Source: Afifella aestuarii
Lineage (GTDB): Bacteria > Pseudomonadota > Alphaproteobacteria > Rhizobiales > Afifellaceae
Length of the DNA stretch: 64,000 bases
Assembly: GCF_004023665.1 (NCBI RefSeq)
Contig: NZ_SAUF01000001.1
Span: 1,598,501-1,662,500 of the forward strand
Direction of reading: 5' to 3'
In this document: piece after piece, positions 29,068 to 36,512 of the stretch
Layout of the letters: every line of letters begins with the position of its first letter
Position numbering within the stretch: position 1 is the first letter of the stretch
Notes under the pieces: model-generated
Told to the model about the DNA's origin: nothing
What the model saw: the letters and a program-made list of their open reading frames with translations, nothing else
Database searches by the model: none
Position numbers and translations under genes: made by a program

Positions 29068-29472
29068 ATGACAAACCGTCTCGATGGGCCCGGAGTGCCT
29101 TTCTCGTCGGACTATGCCGTTGGCGGCGATGCGGATGAGCCGGGCCTAGCCCAGCCGATCACCACAGACGATCTCGATGCGCTTGCGCATTCCGCGCGTG
29201 GAACGGTCGAGGAGCGTCGCGAAGCGCTTCGCGGGGCGCTCGATGAGCTAGAGGCGCGCCGTTCCATGGATGTTTCCCACGATGTCGACGGCGTCATCGC
29301 CTACGGCCGAGATCTGCTTCAGTCTCTTTCGGGAACCTCTCCGGTCTCGTCTGTCGAAACTGGAGATCCTGAGGGTTTCGGTTTTGCTCCGGAAGACCGG
29401 CTAGATCAGCCGGATGAAATTTTGGAGCGGGCGCAAGACTCGGTCAAGGAAGAAGACGCAGAACGCGAGTGA
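29068..29472 (+). CDS. Conserved-looking acidic protein of unknown function
   Basis: A 134-residue protein that I do not recognise. It is acidic (pI clearly low), with a middle helical part (LAHSARGTVEERREALRGAL then LEARRSMDVSHDVDGVIAYG) and an Asp/Glu-rich tail (ERAQDSVKEEDAERE). There is no signal peptide or membrane segment. ATG 29068 has an excellent ribosome site (AAGGAGG). It leads a likely operon with the next two genes and sits in the stress island, with a weak EcfG-like promoter upstream. Confidence 0.75.
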   Translation: MTNRLDGPGVPFSSDYAVGGDADEPGLAQPITTDDLDALAHSARGTVEERREALRGALDELEARRSMDVSHDVDGVIAYGRDLLQSLSGTSPVSSVETGDPEGFGFAPEDRLDQPDEILERAQDSVKEEDAERE

Positions 29473-29474
29473 AG

Positions 29475-29741
29475 ATGACCGCCATGCCGGCGGAGACGAA
29501 AGAGGTTTTGAAGAAGAAAATGGCGCAAACCTATCGCAAGGGTGAGAGCGTTGAGTGGCGGTTCGGTGGCTGGACCAGCCGAGGCCGGATCGTGGAAGTG
29601 TTCACGCGTCCTGTCGTGCGCAGCCTGGAAGGCCATGAAATCGTGCGCAATGCGGATGCCGAGAACCCGGCCTACCTGATCGAGCAGGACGACGAGAGCC
29701 GGGTGATGAAGTCGCATTGCGAACTGAGCGGCCTTCGCTGA
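29475..29741 (+). CDS. DUF2945 / TUDOR-like small protein
   Basis: An 88-residue protein. The core KGESVEWRFGGWTSRGRIVEV, then NPAYLIEQDD and KSHCEL, matches the DUF2945 family, annotated as hypervirulence-associated TUDOR-like. It is a small beta-barrel of unknown function, often found beside stress genes. The first in-frame ATG is 29475; a GTG at 29469 overlaps the previous stop. It almost touches the upstream gene, so the two are co-transcribed. Confidence 0.82.
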   Translation: MTAMPAETKEVLKKKMAQTYRKGESVEWRFGGWTSRGRIVEVFTRPVVRSLEGHEIVRNADAENPAYLIEQDDESRVMKSHCELSGLR

Positions 29742-29752
29742 GAGACAATTTG

Positions 29753-29770
29753 AGCGTCTCAGCAGACGCT
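29753..29770 (+). other. Hairpin between the DUF2945 and lipid kinase genes
   Basis: A perfect 7-bp stem (AGCGTCT paired with AGACGCT) with a 4-base loop and no T-run. It may tune expression or RNA stability between the two genes; it is not a classical terminator. Confidence 0.35.
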
Positions 29771-29792
29771 GGCGTTGGGGGCGAGCGTCGCA

Positions 29793-30773
29793 ATGACCGG
29801 GAATGAAAGAGATTCTGCCGAGGCGTCCGAACAGCCCGGACCCTCACGCGCTGCTATGCGTCTGGCGCTTGTTCTCAACAGCGATTCCGGCACCTTGCGC
29901 ACGTGCGAGCCGTCTGCAGGCGAAGAGATCGCGGATATTTTCCGGCAGGCCGGGCACGACGTGACCCTTCACTGGAAGGCGGGCAAGGAGGCGATCGCCG
30001 CCATCGAGGCGGCCTTCGCGGACGATGCTTATGACGCGGTGATCATCGGCGGTGGGGACGGCAGCGTGTCGTTTGCCGCCTCGCAAGCATACCAGAGCGG
30101 CAAAGTGCTTGGCATCCTGCCGCTTGGCACTATGAACCTTTTCGCCCGCGCTTTGGGCGTTCCGCTCGACATGTATGAGGCGGCGAGGGTGCTCGCTGCG
30201 GGTGAAGTCTCTCGCGTCGATATCGCGGATGTGAACGGGCGGCTCTTCGTCCACCATGTCACTCTCGGGCTGCATCCGAAGATGATCAGGCTGCGCCAGG
30301 AACTCGATTACGGATCGCGTTTCGGCAAGCTCATGGCGAGCGCCAAGGCTCTCCGCCTTGCGTTGCGGCGGCCGCCGATCATTCGCGCACGTCTCGCCCT
30401 CGCCGATGAGGAGATCGACGTTGAAACTGCGGCCCTCGTGGTCAGCAACGGGCCTCTTGGGGATGGGCATCTGCCTTATGCCGATGATCCTTGCGCCGAG
30501 ACGCTCGGCATCTATTTCGCCACGTCGCGCAAATGGACCGACCTTCTGGAACTTGCGGCGGCCTTCGCGCTCGGGCGCATGAGCGACAATCCGATTCTGT
30601 CGATGCGACGGTCTCAGGCCGTCACGATTTCCATGCAGCGCTCCGAAGCGCGAGCCTCGGTCGACGGGGAAGTGGTGACGCTCAGACCGCCGCTCAAGAT
30701 CCAGCAATATCCCCGCGGGCTGACCGTGCTGGCGCCCGCGGGACATATCGCGAAGGACGCCTCAGGTCAGTAG
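29793..30773 (+). CDS. Diacylglycerol/lipid kinase family protein (YegS-like)
   Basis: A 326-residue member of the diacylglycerol kinase catalytic-domain family. The ATP-site motif IIGGGDGSVSFAA is near residue 90, followed by LGILPLGTMNLFARALGVP, both hallmarks of YegS/DgkB-like soluble lipid kinases. The C-terminal beta domain ends with the usual SVDGEVV stretch. The substrate could be diacylglycerol, phosphatidylglycerol or a sphingoid base. The start could also be the ATG at 29856, where homology begins. It overlaps the convergent baeRF gene by 7 bases at the 3' end. Confidence 0.87.
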   Translation: MTGNERDSAEASEQPGPSRAAMRLALVLNSDSGTLRTCEPSAGEEIADIFRQAGHDVTLHWKAGKEAIAAIEAAFADDAYDAVIIGGGDGSVSFAASQAYQSGKVLGILPLGTMNLFARALGVPLDMYEAARVLAAGEVSRVDIADVNGRLFVHHVTLGLHPKMIRLRQELDYGSRFGKLMASAKALRLALRRPPIIRARLALADEEIDVETAALVVSNGPLGDGHLPYADDPCAETLGIYFATSRKWTDLLELAAAFALGRMSDNPILSMRRSQAVTISMQRSEARASVDGEVVTLRPPLKIQQYPRGLTVLAPAGHIAKDASGQ

Positions 30774-31927
30774 CGGGTCAGCGCTGCGACAGGGCCAAGG
30801 TTTTCGGCCGTCTCGCCTTCCATGCTGTAGATCGAGCCGCCTGCCTGGAGCGCTCTCACCGCCACGAAATCAATGAGGTCGAACTGTTCGGGACCCGGTT
30901 CATCGACCACATGCACGGCGTGTTCGTCGGAATTGTAGGTTCCCCAAAGATGGGCCGAGCGGGCGATGAAGACGGCTTCCAGCCGCCCCTCGATCGATGC
31001 GCGAGCGATCTCGTCGATGTCGCGTAGCGCGCCGTTGGAGCTTTCGTCCTTGAGGCGTGCCTTGAGACGCTCCAGCGCATCACGCCGATCACCCTCGACT
31101 TCCGGCTGCATCACCGACCAGGAGGCCTGGTGCAATTCCGCCTCGCTCTTGGAGGCTGGATCGACCTTCAGGTTCTCCTCCGAAACGCCCTTATAGTGCA
31201 GCTTGTTCTGCAGGTGGCCTAAGGTGCGCGGCTCGGCTGCGATCACCAGAGGCGCGCCTGCACCTCCCAGCTTGTGATCGACGGCCTTGGCGATCTGCCC
31301 CAGATATTCGTCGAGCTCGACCTCGTTGTAATCGTCCGGGCTCGGCCCGAGCGAATGGTATTGCGGTACGCCTGCGGATCCGCCTTGCTGGCCGCCGGAC
31401 GCGTTCGAATGGAAGCCGACATTGCCGTCAAACTCCGTCATGCCGCGGAATTTCGCGAGGCTTTTTGGCATGTTCGGAACGTCGACAGGGCGAAGGTCGT
31501 GCTTGCGCACCTTATAGAGCTGTACGTCGTCACGCGTGACGCACAGAAGGTAGCCGTGGCCCGCGGATGAGAAGATGCGGATCAGCGGGCGTAGATAAAA
31601 GCGCTCGCCGACCAGCGAAAGCTCTTCGACTTCGCCCGGCAGCTTGATCCATTGCACGCCGTTTTCGTCGATGAGGACGGCCAGCGATTGGTCCTGGTGC
31701 TGCCAGAAGTCGAAATCGTCCAGCCGTTCTTCCGCCGGCTGCAAGAGTGCGTCGACGTCTCGTCCTGCGTCTGCCGCCTGAAGATTGCGCCGTGCCTCTG
31801 CGAGAGCGTTTTTGAGGCGCGTCGGATTTTGCAGGGTTTCGGCGCTGCGCATCTCCATCGGCAGGTAGATGCTGATCTTGGGAAAGCCTGTGCGCTCCGC
31901 CAGGTCGCGTATCCAGTCGCGTTTCAT
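30767..31927 (-). CDS. Bacterial archaeo-eukaryotic release factor-like protein (baeRF family 3)
   Basis: A 386-residue protein. The N-terminal PKISIYLPMEMR with NPTRLKNALAEAR and a following W...SLAVLID strand match the baeRF group, named for similarity to archaeal and eukaryotic peptide release factors. A GGQ tripeptide is present at residues 178-180 in a flexible Gly/Ser/Gln-rich loop, the motif that cuts peptidyl-tRNA in aRF1/eRF1. The C-terminal part (LGGAGAPLVIAAEPRTLGHL onward) has the L7Ae-like layout. Ribosome site AGGGAGA. A possible EcfG promoter precedes it. It is likely a stress-linked ribosome rescue or tRNA-acting factor (inference). Confidence 0.8.
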   Translation of the reverse strand: MKRDWIRDLAERTGFPKISIYLPMEMRSAETLQNPTRLKNALAEARRNLQAADAGRDVDALLQPAEERLDDFDFWQHQDQSLAVLIDENGVQWIKLPGEVEELSLVGERFYLRPLIRIFSSAGHGYLLCVTRDDVQLYKVRKHDLRPVDVPNMPKSLAKFRGMTEFDGNVGFHSNASGGQQGGSAGVPQYHSLGPSPDDYNEVELDEYLGQIAKAVDHKLGGAGAPLVIAAEPRTLGHLQNKLHYKGVSEENLKVDPASKSEAELHQASWSVMQPEVEGDRRDALERLKARLKDESSNGALRDIDEIARASIEGRLEAVFIARSAHLWGTYNSDEHAVHVVDEPGPEQFDLIDFVAVRALQAGGSIYSMEGETAENLGPVAALTRY

Positions 31928-31960
31928 TGTTATCTCCCTGTGGGTTGCAGCTTTCTGGGG

Positions 31961-31986
31961 AATGGTCGCCGCCCATCACGAGTTCC
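31961..31986 (-). promoter_or_regulatory. Possible EcfG-type promoter of the baeRF gene
   Basis: On the minus strand GGAAC (31986-31982), 17 bases, CATT (31964-31961); one change from the CGTT consensus. Transcription would start about 27 bases before the start codon. Confidence 0.55.
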
Positions 31987-32075
31987 TTGGAGGACCGGCC
32001 CAGGTTGTCACATTTCTTTCGCAACGCATGGGCGCCTTCGCCGTTGTGTCCTCAAACGGCAACGTGAGCAGAGCG

Positions 32076-32339
32076 ATGGCGAAGAATCACGGAAACCAGG
32101 TCAAAGACGACAAGCTTTATGAGGATCTGCGCGAGCGCGGCGAATCCAAGGAGAAAGCCGCAAGGATCGCCAATGCGCGCGCCAATCCGTCCATGCATCC
32201 TTCCAAGAAGGGCGGAACGAATCCCGCCTACGAGGAGTGGAGCAAGGACGACCTTTACGATCGGGCGCAAGAGCTCGGCATCGATGGGCGCTCGAAGATG
32301 GACAAATCCGATCTCATCGACGCCCTCCGCAATCACTAG
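32076..32339 (+). CDS. Small basic protein with Rho N-terminal (SAP-like) motif
   Basis: An 87-residue protein. The first half is charged and basic (LRERGESKEKAARIANARAN). The C-terminal DDLYDRAQELGIDGRSKMDK then LIDALR is the helix-extended-helix of the Rho N-terminal/SAP-like family, which binds nucleic acids. Similar small proteins in alphaproteobacteria are annotated as DUF7218 or Rho-N domain proteins. ATG 32076 is the probable start; a GTG at 32064 is also in frame. No exact EcfG site was found upstream. Confidence 0.8.
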   Translation: MAKNHGNQVKDDKLYEDLRERGESKEKAARIANARANPSMHPSKKGGTNPAYEEWSKDDLYDRAQELGIDGRSKMDKSDLIDALRNH

Positions 32340-32414
32340 TTTCGCACCGTACGAAAGGGCGCAGACGGAGAGAGCTCGACCCTTTGCAACCCACGGCACT
32401 TTTCAGGAGCGCGT

Positions 32415-32549
32415 ATGCCCCGGGATGACATGAATGAAGTCGAAGTGACGCAGGCGGAGGAGAGAAACACCAACCGCCATGTCCTTGTCTGGGGGACGGT
32501 GTTGGCGATCGTTGCTCTAGGCGCGATTGCGCTGTGGTTCGGGCTTTAG
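32415..32549 (+). CDS. 44-residue single-pass membrane protein
   Basis: A short gene. The first 20 residues are polar and acidic (MPRDDMNEVEVTQAEERNTN), and residues 22-43 form one hydrophobic segment (VLVWGTVLAIVALGAIALWF) that runs to the C-terminus. This is a tail-anchored or N-in membrane peptide. A good ribosome site, CAGGAG, is 5 bases before the ATG. It lies 75 bases after the Rho-N gene and is likely co-transcribed with it. The function is not recognised. Confidence 0.65.
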   Translation: MPRDDMNEVEVTQAEERNTNRHVLVWGTVLAIVALGAIALWFGL

Positions 32550-32871
32550 GCCTTCCCTTTTCTCAAAGCTGCGGGTTCCATTCTCTGGCCAGACGCCTTT
32601 GCTGCAACGCCAAATTCGGCCGCATTTGTGTTTGACAAGCGGCGTGAAGTCGTGGAAGCCGAGGCGATAAACGGCCTGCTAACCTTGATCATGGTAAATG
32701 CCTTACAGGTTCAAGACTGTGGTTGATGTCGCTTTCCGACGGGATGCGACGCGGCCGTCCGGCACCCTTGCATCCGGCCCGAGCGTCGGCTGCGGCGTTT
32801 CGCACCAGAAATTGCTTTGCCGGAACAAAACCCGAGCATCCGAATTAACCTCGTGACGGAGTTGAAGTGAC
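32550..32871 (+). other. Gene-free region upstream of nepR
   Basis: These 322 bases show no credible gene. The only signal recognised is the EcfG-like element at 32822-32846. A phyR gene, often divergent from nepR-ecfG in relatives, is not here. Confidence 0.5.
32822..32846 (+). promoter_or_regulatory. Probable autoregulatory EcfG promoter of nepR-ecfG
   Basis: GGAAC at 32822-32826, 18 bases, then TT at 32845-32846, fitting the reduced consensus GGAAC-N18/19-TT although the full CGTT is AATT here. It would give a leader of about 20 bases before nepR, and sigma genes of this class usually control themselves. Confidence 0.5.
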
Positions 32872-33093
32872 ATGGATCAATCTGACCGGGAGGGCAGCGG
32901 TCGCTCGCAGGAGGATATTATGTTGGCGGACAGCAACGGCCGCGAAAATGGAATGCACCCTCTGGTTCAGTCTCAGATCGGGAAGCATTTGCGCGCCGTT
33001 TACGACGATGTGGTGAACGAGCCAGTTCCTCAGCGCTTCCTCGATCTCCTGGAGCAGCTGGAAGAATCCACAACCAAAAACCGTCGCAGTTAG
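32872..33093 (+). CDS. nepR: Anti-sigma factor NepR
   Basis: NepR binds EcfG and keeps it silent until phosphorylated PhyR pulls it away. It has 73 residues. The family core, IGKHLRAVYDDVVNEPVPQR followed by FLDLLEQLEE, is unmistakable: two amphipathic helices with the conserved basic-PVP-(Q/D)R-F bridge. It lies 11 bases before ecfG in the standard gene order. The matching PhyR and its histidine kinases must be elsewhere in the genome. Confidence 0.94.
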   Translation: MDQSDREGSGRSQEDIMLADSNGRENGMHPLVQSQIGKHLRAVYDDVVNEPVPQRFLDLLEQLEESTTKNRRS

Positions 33094-33104
33094 GCCGAGC
33101 CCAT

Positions 33105-33653
33105 ATGGCCGTATCCGAGGCTCTTCGACAGGAGCTCCTGTCAGCAATTCCCAATCTTCGTGCTTTTGCCGTCTCGCTTTGCGGCAATGGCGAGCGTGCG
33201 GACGATCTCGTCCAAGAGACGCTCATGAAGGCATGGGCCAAGTTTCACACCTTCCAGGAAGGCACCAATCTGCGGGCCTGGCTTTTCACCATCTTGCGCA
33301 ACGAATTCTATTCGCAGGTGCGCAAGAAGGGCCGAGAGGTCGAGGACGCCGAAGGCGCCTATGCCGCCAAGCTCGCATCGCAGCCGGCCCAGAACGGGCA
33401 TATGGATCTGCGCGACTTCAACGAGGCGCTATCGCAGCTGCCGGACGACCAGCGTGAAGCCCTGGTGCTCGTGGGCGCGTCCGGTTTCTCCTACGAGGAA
33501 GCTTCCGAGATCTGCGATTGTGCGGTCGGCACGATCAAAAGCCGGGTCAGTCGTGCACGTACGAGGCTCTCCGAACTCCTCGCTCTGGAGGAGGGGGAGA
33601 CCTACGGCTCTGATCCGATGGCGACAACGGTGATCACGCGCAGTTTCAGCTGA
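33105..33653 (+). CDS. ecfG: General stress ECF sigma factor EcfG
   Basis: A 182-residue ECF sigma factor. Region 2 is ERADDLVQETLMKAWAKFHT with GTNLRAWLFTILRNEFYSQ, and region 4 is LSQLPDDQREALVLVGASG with the helix-turn-helix EASEICDCAVGTIKSRVSRA. Pairing with NepR identifies it as the EcfG (ECF15) group that directs the alphaproteobacterial general stress response at GGAAC-N16/17-CGTT promoters. Several such sites lie nearby. A strong terminator follows at 33674. Confidence 0.95.
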   Translation: MAVSEALRQELLSAIPNLRAFAVSLCGNGERADDLVQETLMKAWAKFHTFQEGTNLRAWLFTILRNEFYSQVRKKGREVEDAEGAYAAKLASQPAQNGHMDLRDFNEALSQLPDDQREALVLVGASGFSYEEASEICDCAVGTIKSRVSRARTRLSELLALEEGETYGSDPMATTVITRSFS

Positions 33654-33673
33654 TCTTAAACGAGACATGTAAG

Positions 33674-33704
33674 AAGGGCCGCTCGGATCGAGCGGCCCTT
33701 TTTT
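33674..33704 (+). terminator. Rho-independent terminator after ecfG
   Basis: A perfect 12-bp stem (AAGGGCCGCTCG paired with CGAGCGGCCCTT) with a 3-base loop and a run of six T, 21 bases after the ecfG stop. The convergent PPOX gene ends at 33740, and the stem may serve both directions, although the T-run favours the plus strand. Confidence 0.93.
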
Positions 33705-33739
33705 GTTTGCGGTCCGGCTGTAGGGCCGTCTGAGGCCGC

Positions 33740-34219
33740 CTAAAGAGCGACCTTACGGTTTTCGCCGAGATTGGGCTCCTCGCCCGACTGCTTCGCCTTG
33801 ATCAGGTTCCAGCGCCTCTGCAAGGCGTTGAAGCCCTCCCAGTATTCGCCGCTCGACGGCACCACTCGGATGACGGCGACGTCGGGGTCTTCTTTGCCGC
33901 CGGGAAACCAGCTTTCGGCATCGTCGAACCAGACAGCATCAATGAGCCGCTGGTCGGTGGTGAGGTACGCCTGTCCCGAAACCGAGACATATTCTTTCCG
34001 TCCAGGCCGCGCGAAAGAGAGATTAACCTCCGGATGCGCGGCAAGCTCATCCGCCTTGTGAGATGATTTCCGCGTCAAGAGATGAAACTCGTGCGTGGAT
34101 TTGTCGACGTCGAAGCCCATCGGGCGAGAGCGCAGCTCGCCACCGTCCCGGCTTGTCAGCATGCAGACGGTCACGTCTTCGATAAGATCGAAGAACTCCT
34201 CGATCGGCGCATCTGTCAT
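33740..34219 (-). CDS. General stress protein of the pyridoxamine 5'-phosphate oxidase fold
   Basis: A 159-residue split-barrel flavin-type protein. Features are FFDLIEDVTVCMLTSRD, GELRSRPMGF, then LLTRKSSHKADELAAHPEVNLSF and a C-terminal GKEDPDVAVIRVVPSSGEYW, matching the general stress protein 26 group (PPOX-like). Such proteins bind FMN, FAD or F420; the substrate is unknown. ATG 34219 has AAGGAGA ahead. An exact EcfG promoter (34250-34275) lies 31 bases upstream, inside the 3' end of the topoisomerase gene. Confidence 0.88.
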   Translation of the reverse strand: MTDAPIEEFFDLIEDVTVCMLTSRDGGELRSRPMGFDVDKSTHEFHLLTRKSSHKADELAAHPEVNLSFARPGRKEYVSVSGQAYLTTDQRLIDAVWFDDAESWFPGGKEDPDVAVIRVVPSSGEYWEGFNALQRRWNLIKAKQSGEEPNLGENRKVAL

Positions 34220-34247
34220 CAGCGTATCTCCTTGTTTCTCGGACGAT

Positions 34248-35312
34248 TCAACGCCCGGCGGCCGGCTCATGTTCCGCCTTCATGCTTGCCTCTTCGGCCT
34301 CCAAAAATCGCATGAGAGCAGTCTCCGCCGCCGAGAGATGTGTGCGGTGCGGTCCGCGCAGAAGATCGGCGCGCAAGCGTTCCTCCTGGAACGCCTGGAC
34401 AACCAGCGGATGCACGTAACTGGAACGGCATACGGCCATTGTATTGGCGAGCTTGTCGCTGACCTCGCGCATCACGGATGCGATGGCTCGTTTCCGGGCC
34501 ACCTCGCTTTCCGGTTTCTCGCTTGTCACGAAGAGTTCAAGGGCTGCCGCGCTCGCGGCAAAGGTGCGGAAATCTTTCGACGTCACCTGCGCTCCGGCCG
34601 CGTTCTTCAGATATTGATTCAAGTCCCGGGCGTTCAGGTAAGCCCGGCTTCCATCGCTCTCGCGATAGGCGAACAGGCGGCGTTTGCCGATTGCCTTAAG
34701 CTTACGAAGTCGCGACGGGAGGTAGGTGTCTGGGATCACCTTGTGGATTTTCTTCCCCGATTTGCCTGTGAAATCGAGCGTCACGGTGCGGCCGTTCAGC
34801 CGCACATCCTTTTTAAGAAGGGTGGTTGCACCGCGGGCGCCTTCTCCGTCACTCGGCTCGCCGCGATGACCCGACCGCAACAAGGCTCGGTCGACGAGGC
34901 GCGCCGCGACAGCTGCAGAAAAACGCCGGTCGGTGCGACGGCGGTCGAGATCTCGCGCGATACGCTCGCGGATTTTCGGGAGCGCCCGGCCGAACCGTAA
35001 AAGGCGCTCGGCCTTGATGGCGTTGCGGACCTCCGTCCAATCCTCGTGATAGCGGTATTGCAGGCGACCTTCCTGGTCGCGTCCGACGGCCTGCAGATGC
35101 GCATGCGGGTCCTCGGCGATGCAGACCGAGGTCCAGGCTGGCGGGATAACGAGGTCTTCCAGGCGCCGGCGCAGGCGGCGATCGCGGATGGTCTTGCCAT
35201 CACATCTATAGGTGAAGCCACGCCCGCTGCGGCGGCGCTCGATCTTGAGGTTCTCCGCGCAGATGTAGTTGAGCCCGCACAATTCGGCTCGTTCCTGAAG
35301 CGTGTCGGCCAT
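34248..35312 (-). CDS. DNA topoisomerase IB (poxvirus-like bacterial type)
   Basis: A type IB topoisomerase of 354 residues that relaxes supercoils through a 3'-phosphotyrosine. Features are the N-terminal domain with IPPAWTSVCIAEDPHAHLQA and GRLQYRYHEDW, the catalytic basic residues around RTVTLDFTGKSGKK and TSKDFRTFAAS, and the nucleophile tyrosine in CRSSYVHPLV near residue 305. Bacterial homologues often lie next to stress genes. An exact EcfG promoter lies just upstream. The ribosome site is GGAGG. Confidence 0.93.
   Translation of the reverse strand: MADTLQERAELCGLNYICAENLKIERRRSGRGFTYRCDGKTIRDRRLRRRLEDLVIPPAWTSVCIAEDPHAHLQAVGRDQEGRLQYRYHEDWTEVRNAIKAERLLRFGRALPKIRERIARDLDRRRTDRRFSAAVAARLVDRALLRSGHRGEPSDGEGARGATTLLKKDVRLNGRTVTLDFTGKSGKKIHKVIPDTYLPSRLRKLKAIGKRRLFAYRESDGSRAYLNARDLNQYLKNAAGAQVTSKDFRTFAASAAALELFVTSEKPESEVARKRAIASVMREVSDKLANTMAVCRSSYVHPLVVQAFQEERLRADLLRGPHRTHLSAAETALMRFLEAEEASMKAEHEPAAGR
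34250..34275 (-). promoter_or_regulatory. EcfG-type promoter of the PPOX-fold gene (inside the topoisomerase 3' end)
   Basis: On the minus strand GGAAC (34275-34271), 17 bases, CGTT (34253-34250): exact consensus. It overlaps the last codons of the topoisomerase IB gene, so the PPOX gene can be transcribed both from its own promoter and by read-through. Confidence 0.82.
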
Positions 35313-35336
35313 CGTGCCTCCAAAGGACGGGCACGA

Positions 35337-35362
35337 AACGGGCAGGAGAGAGCCCTGGTTCC
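35337..35362 (-). promoter_or_regulatory. EcfG-type promoter of the topoisomerase IB gene
   Basis: On the minus strand GGAAC (35362-35358), 17 bases, CGTT (35340-35337): exact consensus. Transcription would start near 35330, 18 bases before the start codon. Confidence 0.85.
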
Positions 35363-35440
35363 GCGGCTGAGCGCAGAGCTTCCTAAGCCGGCAACCCTAT
35401 GTTTCTCAGAGGCTTGCGAAGGTTGGAGCGCTCTTGTCGC

Positions 35441-36394
35441 TCAGTTCGTATAGCCGCGGCCAGCCGGTGAACGCGCCAGCCTCTGGCCGCGTCTCGCTTC
35501 GCGATGGATCGTGTAAAGCGCGGCCGCGATGACGATGCCGGCGCCGATGAAGGTGCGTATGGCGGGAATCTCGCTGAAGATCAGGATGCCGAGGATCGTC
35601 GCCCAAAGGAGGCGAGCGTAATCGAGCGCCGCCAGAACGGTCGCTTCGCCGGCGCGAAATGCCTGTATGTTGCAGCTTTGTGCCGTGACCGAGACGAGCC
35701 CTATGGCGACGAGCAGGCCGAATTCCGTCCAGGTCGGCCACACCCATTGCCAGATCGCGAGAGGTGTCAGCAAAACACCCACGAAGACCGTCTGATAGGC
35801 GAGGATGGTGATCGCGAGGTCTGAGCGCGACAGGAGCCGAATGATCACCATGACGAGGGCCGCCGAGGCGGCGCCCGCTACGGCGAGAAGGCCATAGCCG
35901 TCGATGCCTGCGCCGGTCGGGTTGAGCATCACCATGACGCCGATGAAGCCGCAGATGATCGCGCCCCAGCGGCGAGGACCGACCGCCTCTTTGAGGATGA
36001 CGATGGCAAAGAGCGGGATGAAAAAGCTCTTGGCGAAAGCGATCGCGGTTGCATCAGCGAGCGGCAGATGAACAACCGCTGTGAAGCCGCAGAACATCGC
36101 AATGACGGCGAAGAGGATGCGTCCCGCGTGAAGGAGAGGGCGCCGCGTCGTCAGCGAACCCGGAAACCCCCGGATGATCAGCGGCAGAGCGGCGAGAAAC
36201 ATCACCGACTGACGCACGACCAGGATTTCAGCGACCGGCAGCCTCGTGCCGATGAGCTTGATCAGCGTCATCATGATGGTGAAGAGAATAGTGGCGACGA
36301 TGATCCAGGCGGCACCACGGAGATTGCCGGGCAGAGCCTGAAACCGTTTCGTCAGTCCGGCAGATGTTTCGCCGAACCGGCCCGTTCCATCCAT
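35441..36394 (-). CDS. EamA/DMT-family transporter
   Basis: A 317-residue membrane protein with about ten membrane segments in two EamA repeats, the second starting near residue 165. Conserved points include an early LIKLIGTRLPVAEILVVRQ and LALLDYARLLWATILG-like segments in each half. The substrate is unknown; family members export amino acids, metabolites or drugs. It is divergent from the molybdenum hydroxylase gene at 36513, and a second EamA gene follows that one. Confidence 0.87.
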   Translation of the reverse strand: MDGTGRFGETSAGLTKRFQALPGNLRGAAWIIVATILFTIMMTLIKLIGTRLPVAEILVVRQSVMFLAALPLIIRGFPGSLTTRRPLLHAGRILFAVIAMFCGFTAVVHLPLADATAIAFAKSFFIPLFAIVILKEAVGPRRWGAIICGFIGVMVMLNPTGAGIDGYGLLAVAGAASAALVMVIIRLLSRSDLAITILAYQTVFVGVLLTPLAIWQWVWPTWTEFGLLVAIGLVSVTAQSCNIQAFRAGEATVLAALDYARLLWATILGILIFSEIPAIRTFIGAGIVIAAALYTIHREARRGQRLARSPAGRGYTN

Positions 36395-36512
36395 GGCTGT
36401 CTATTGACGCTTCGTCGCATTCTCCGTCAAGCTGTGGGCGGTCTTTCGTTCGTCGGTGCAGGCTCCCCGCTTGCGCCTGTCTCTCCTGCTTTCACGACGG
36501 ATAATTGCGCTG

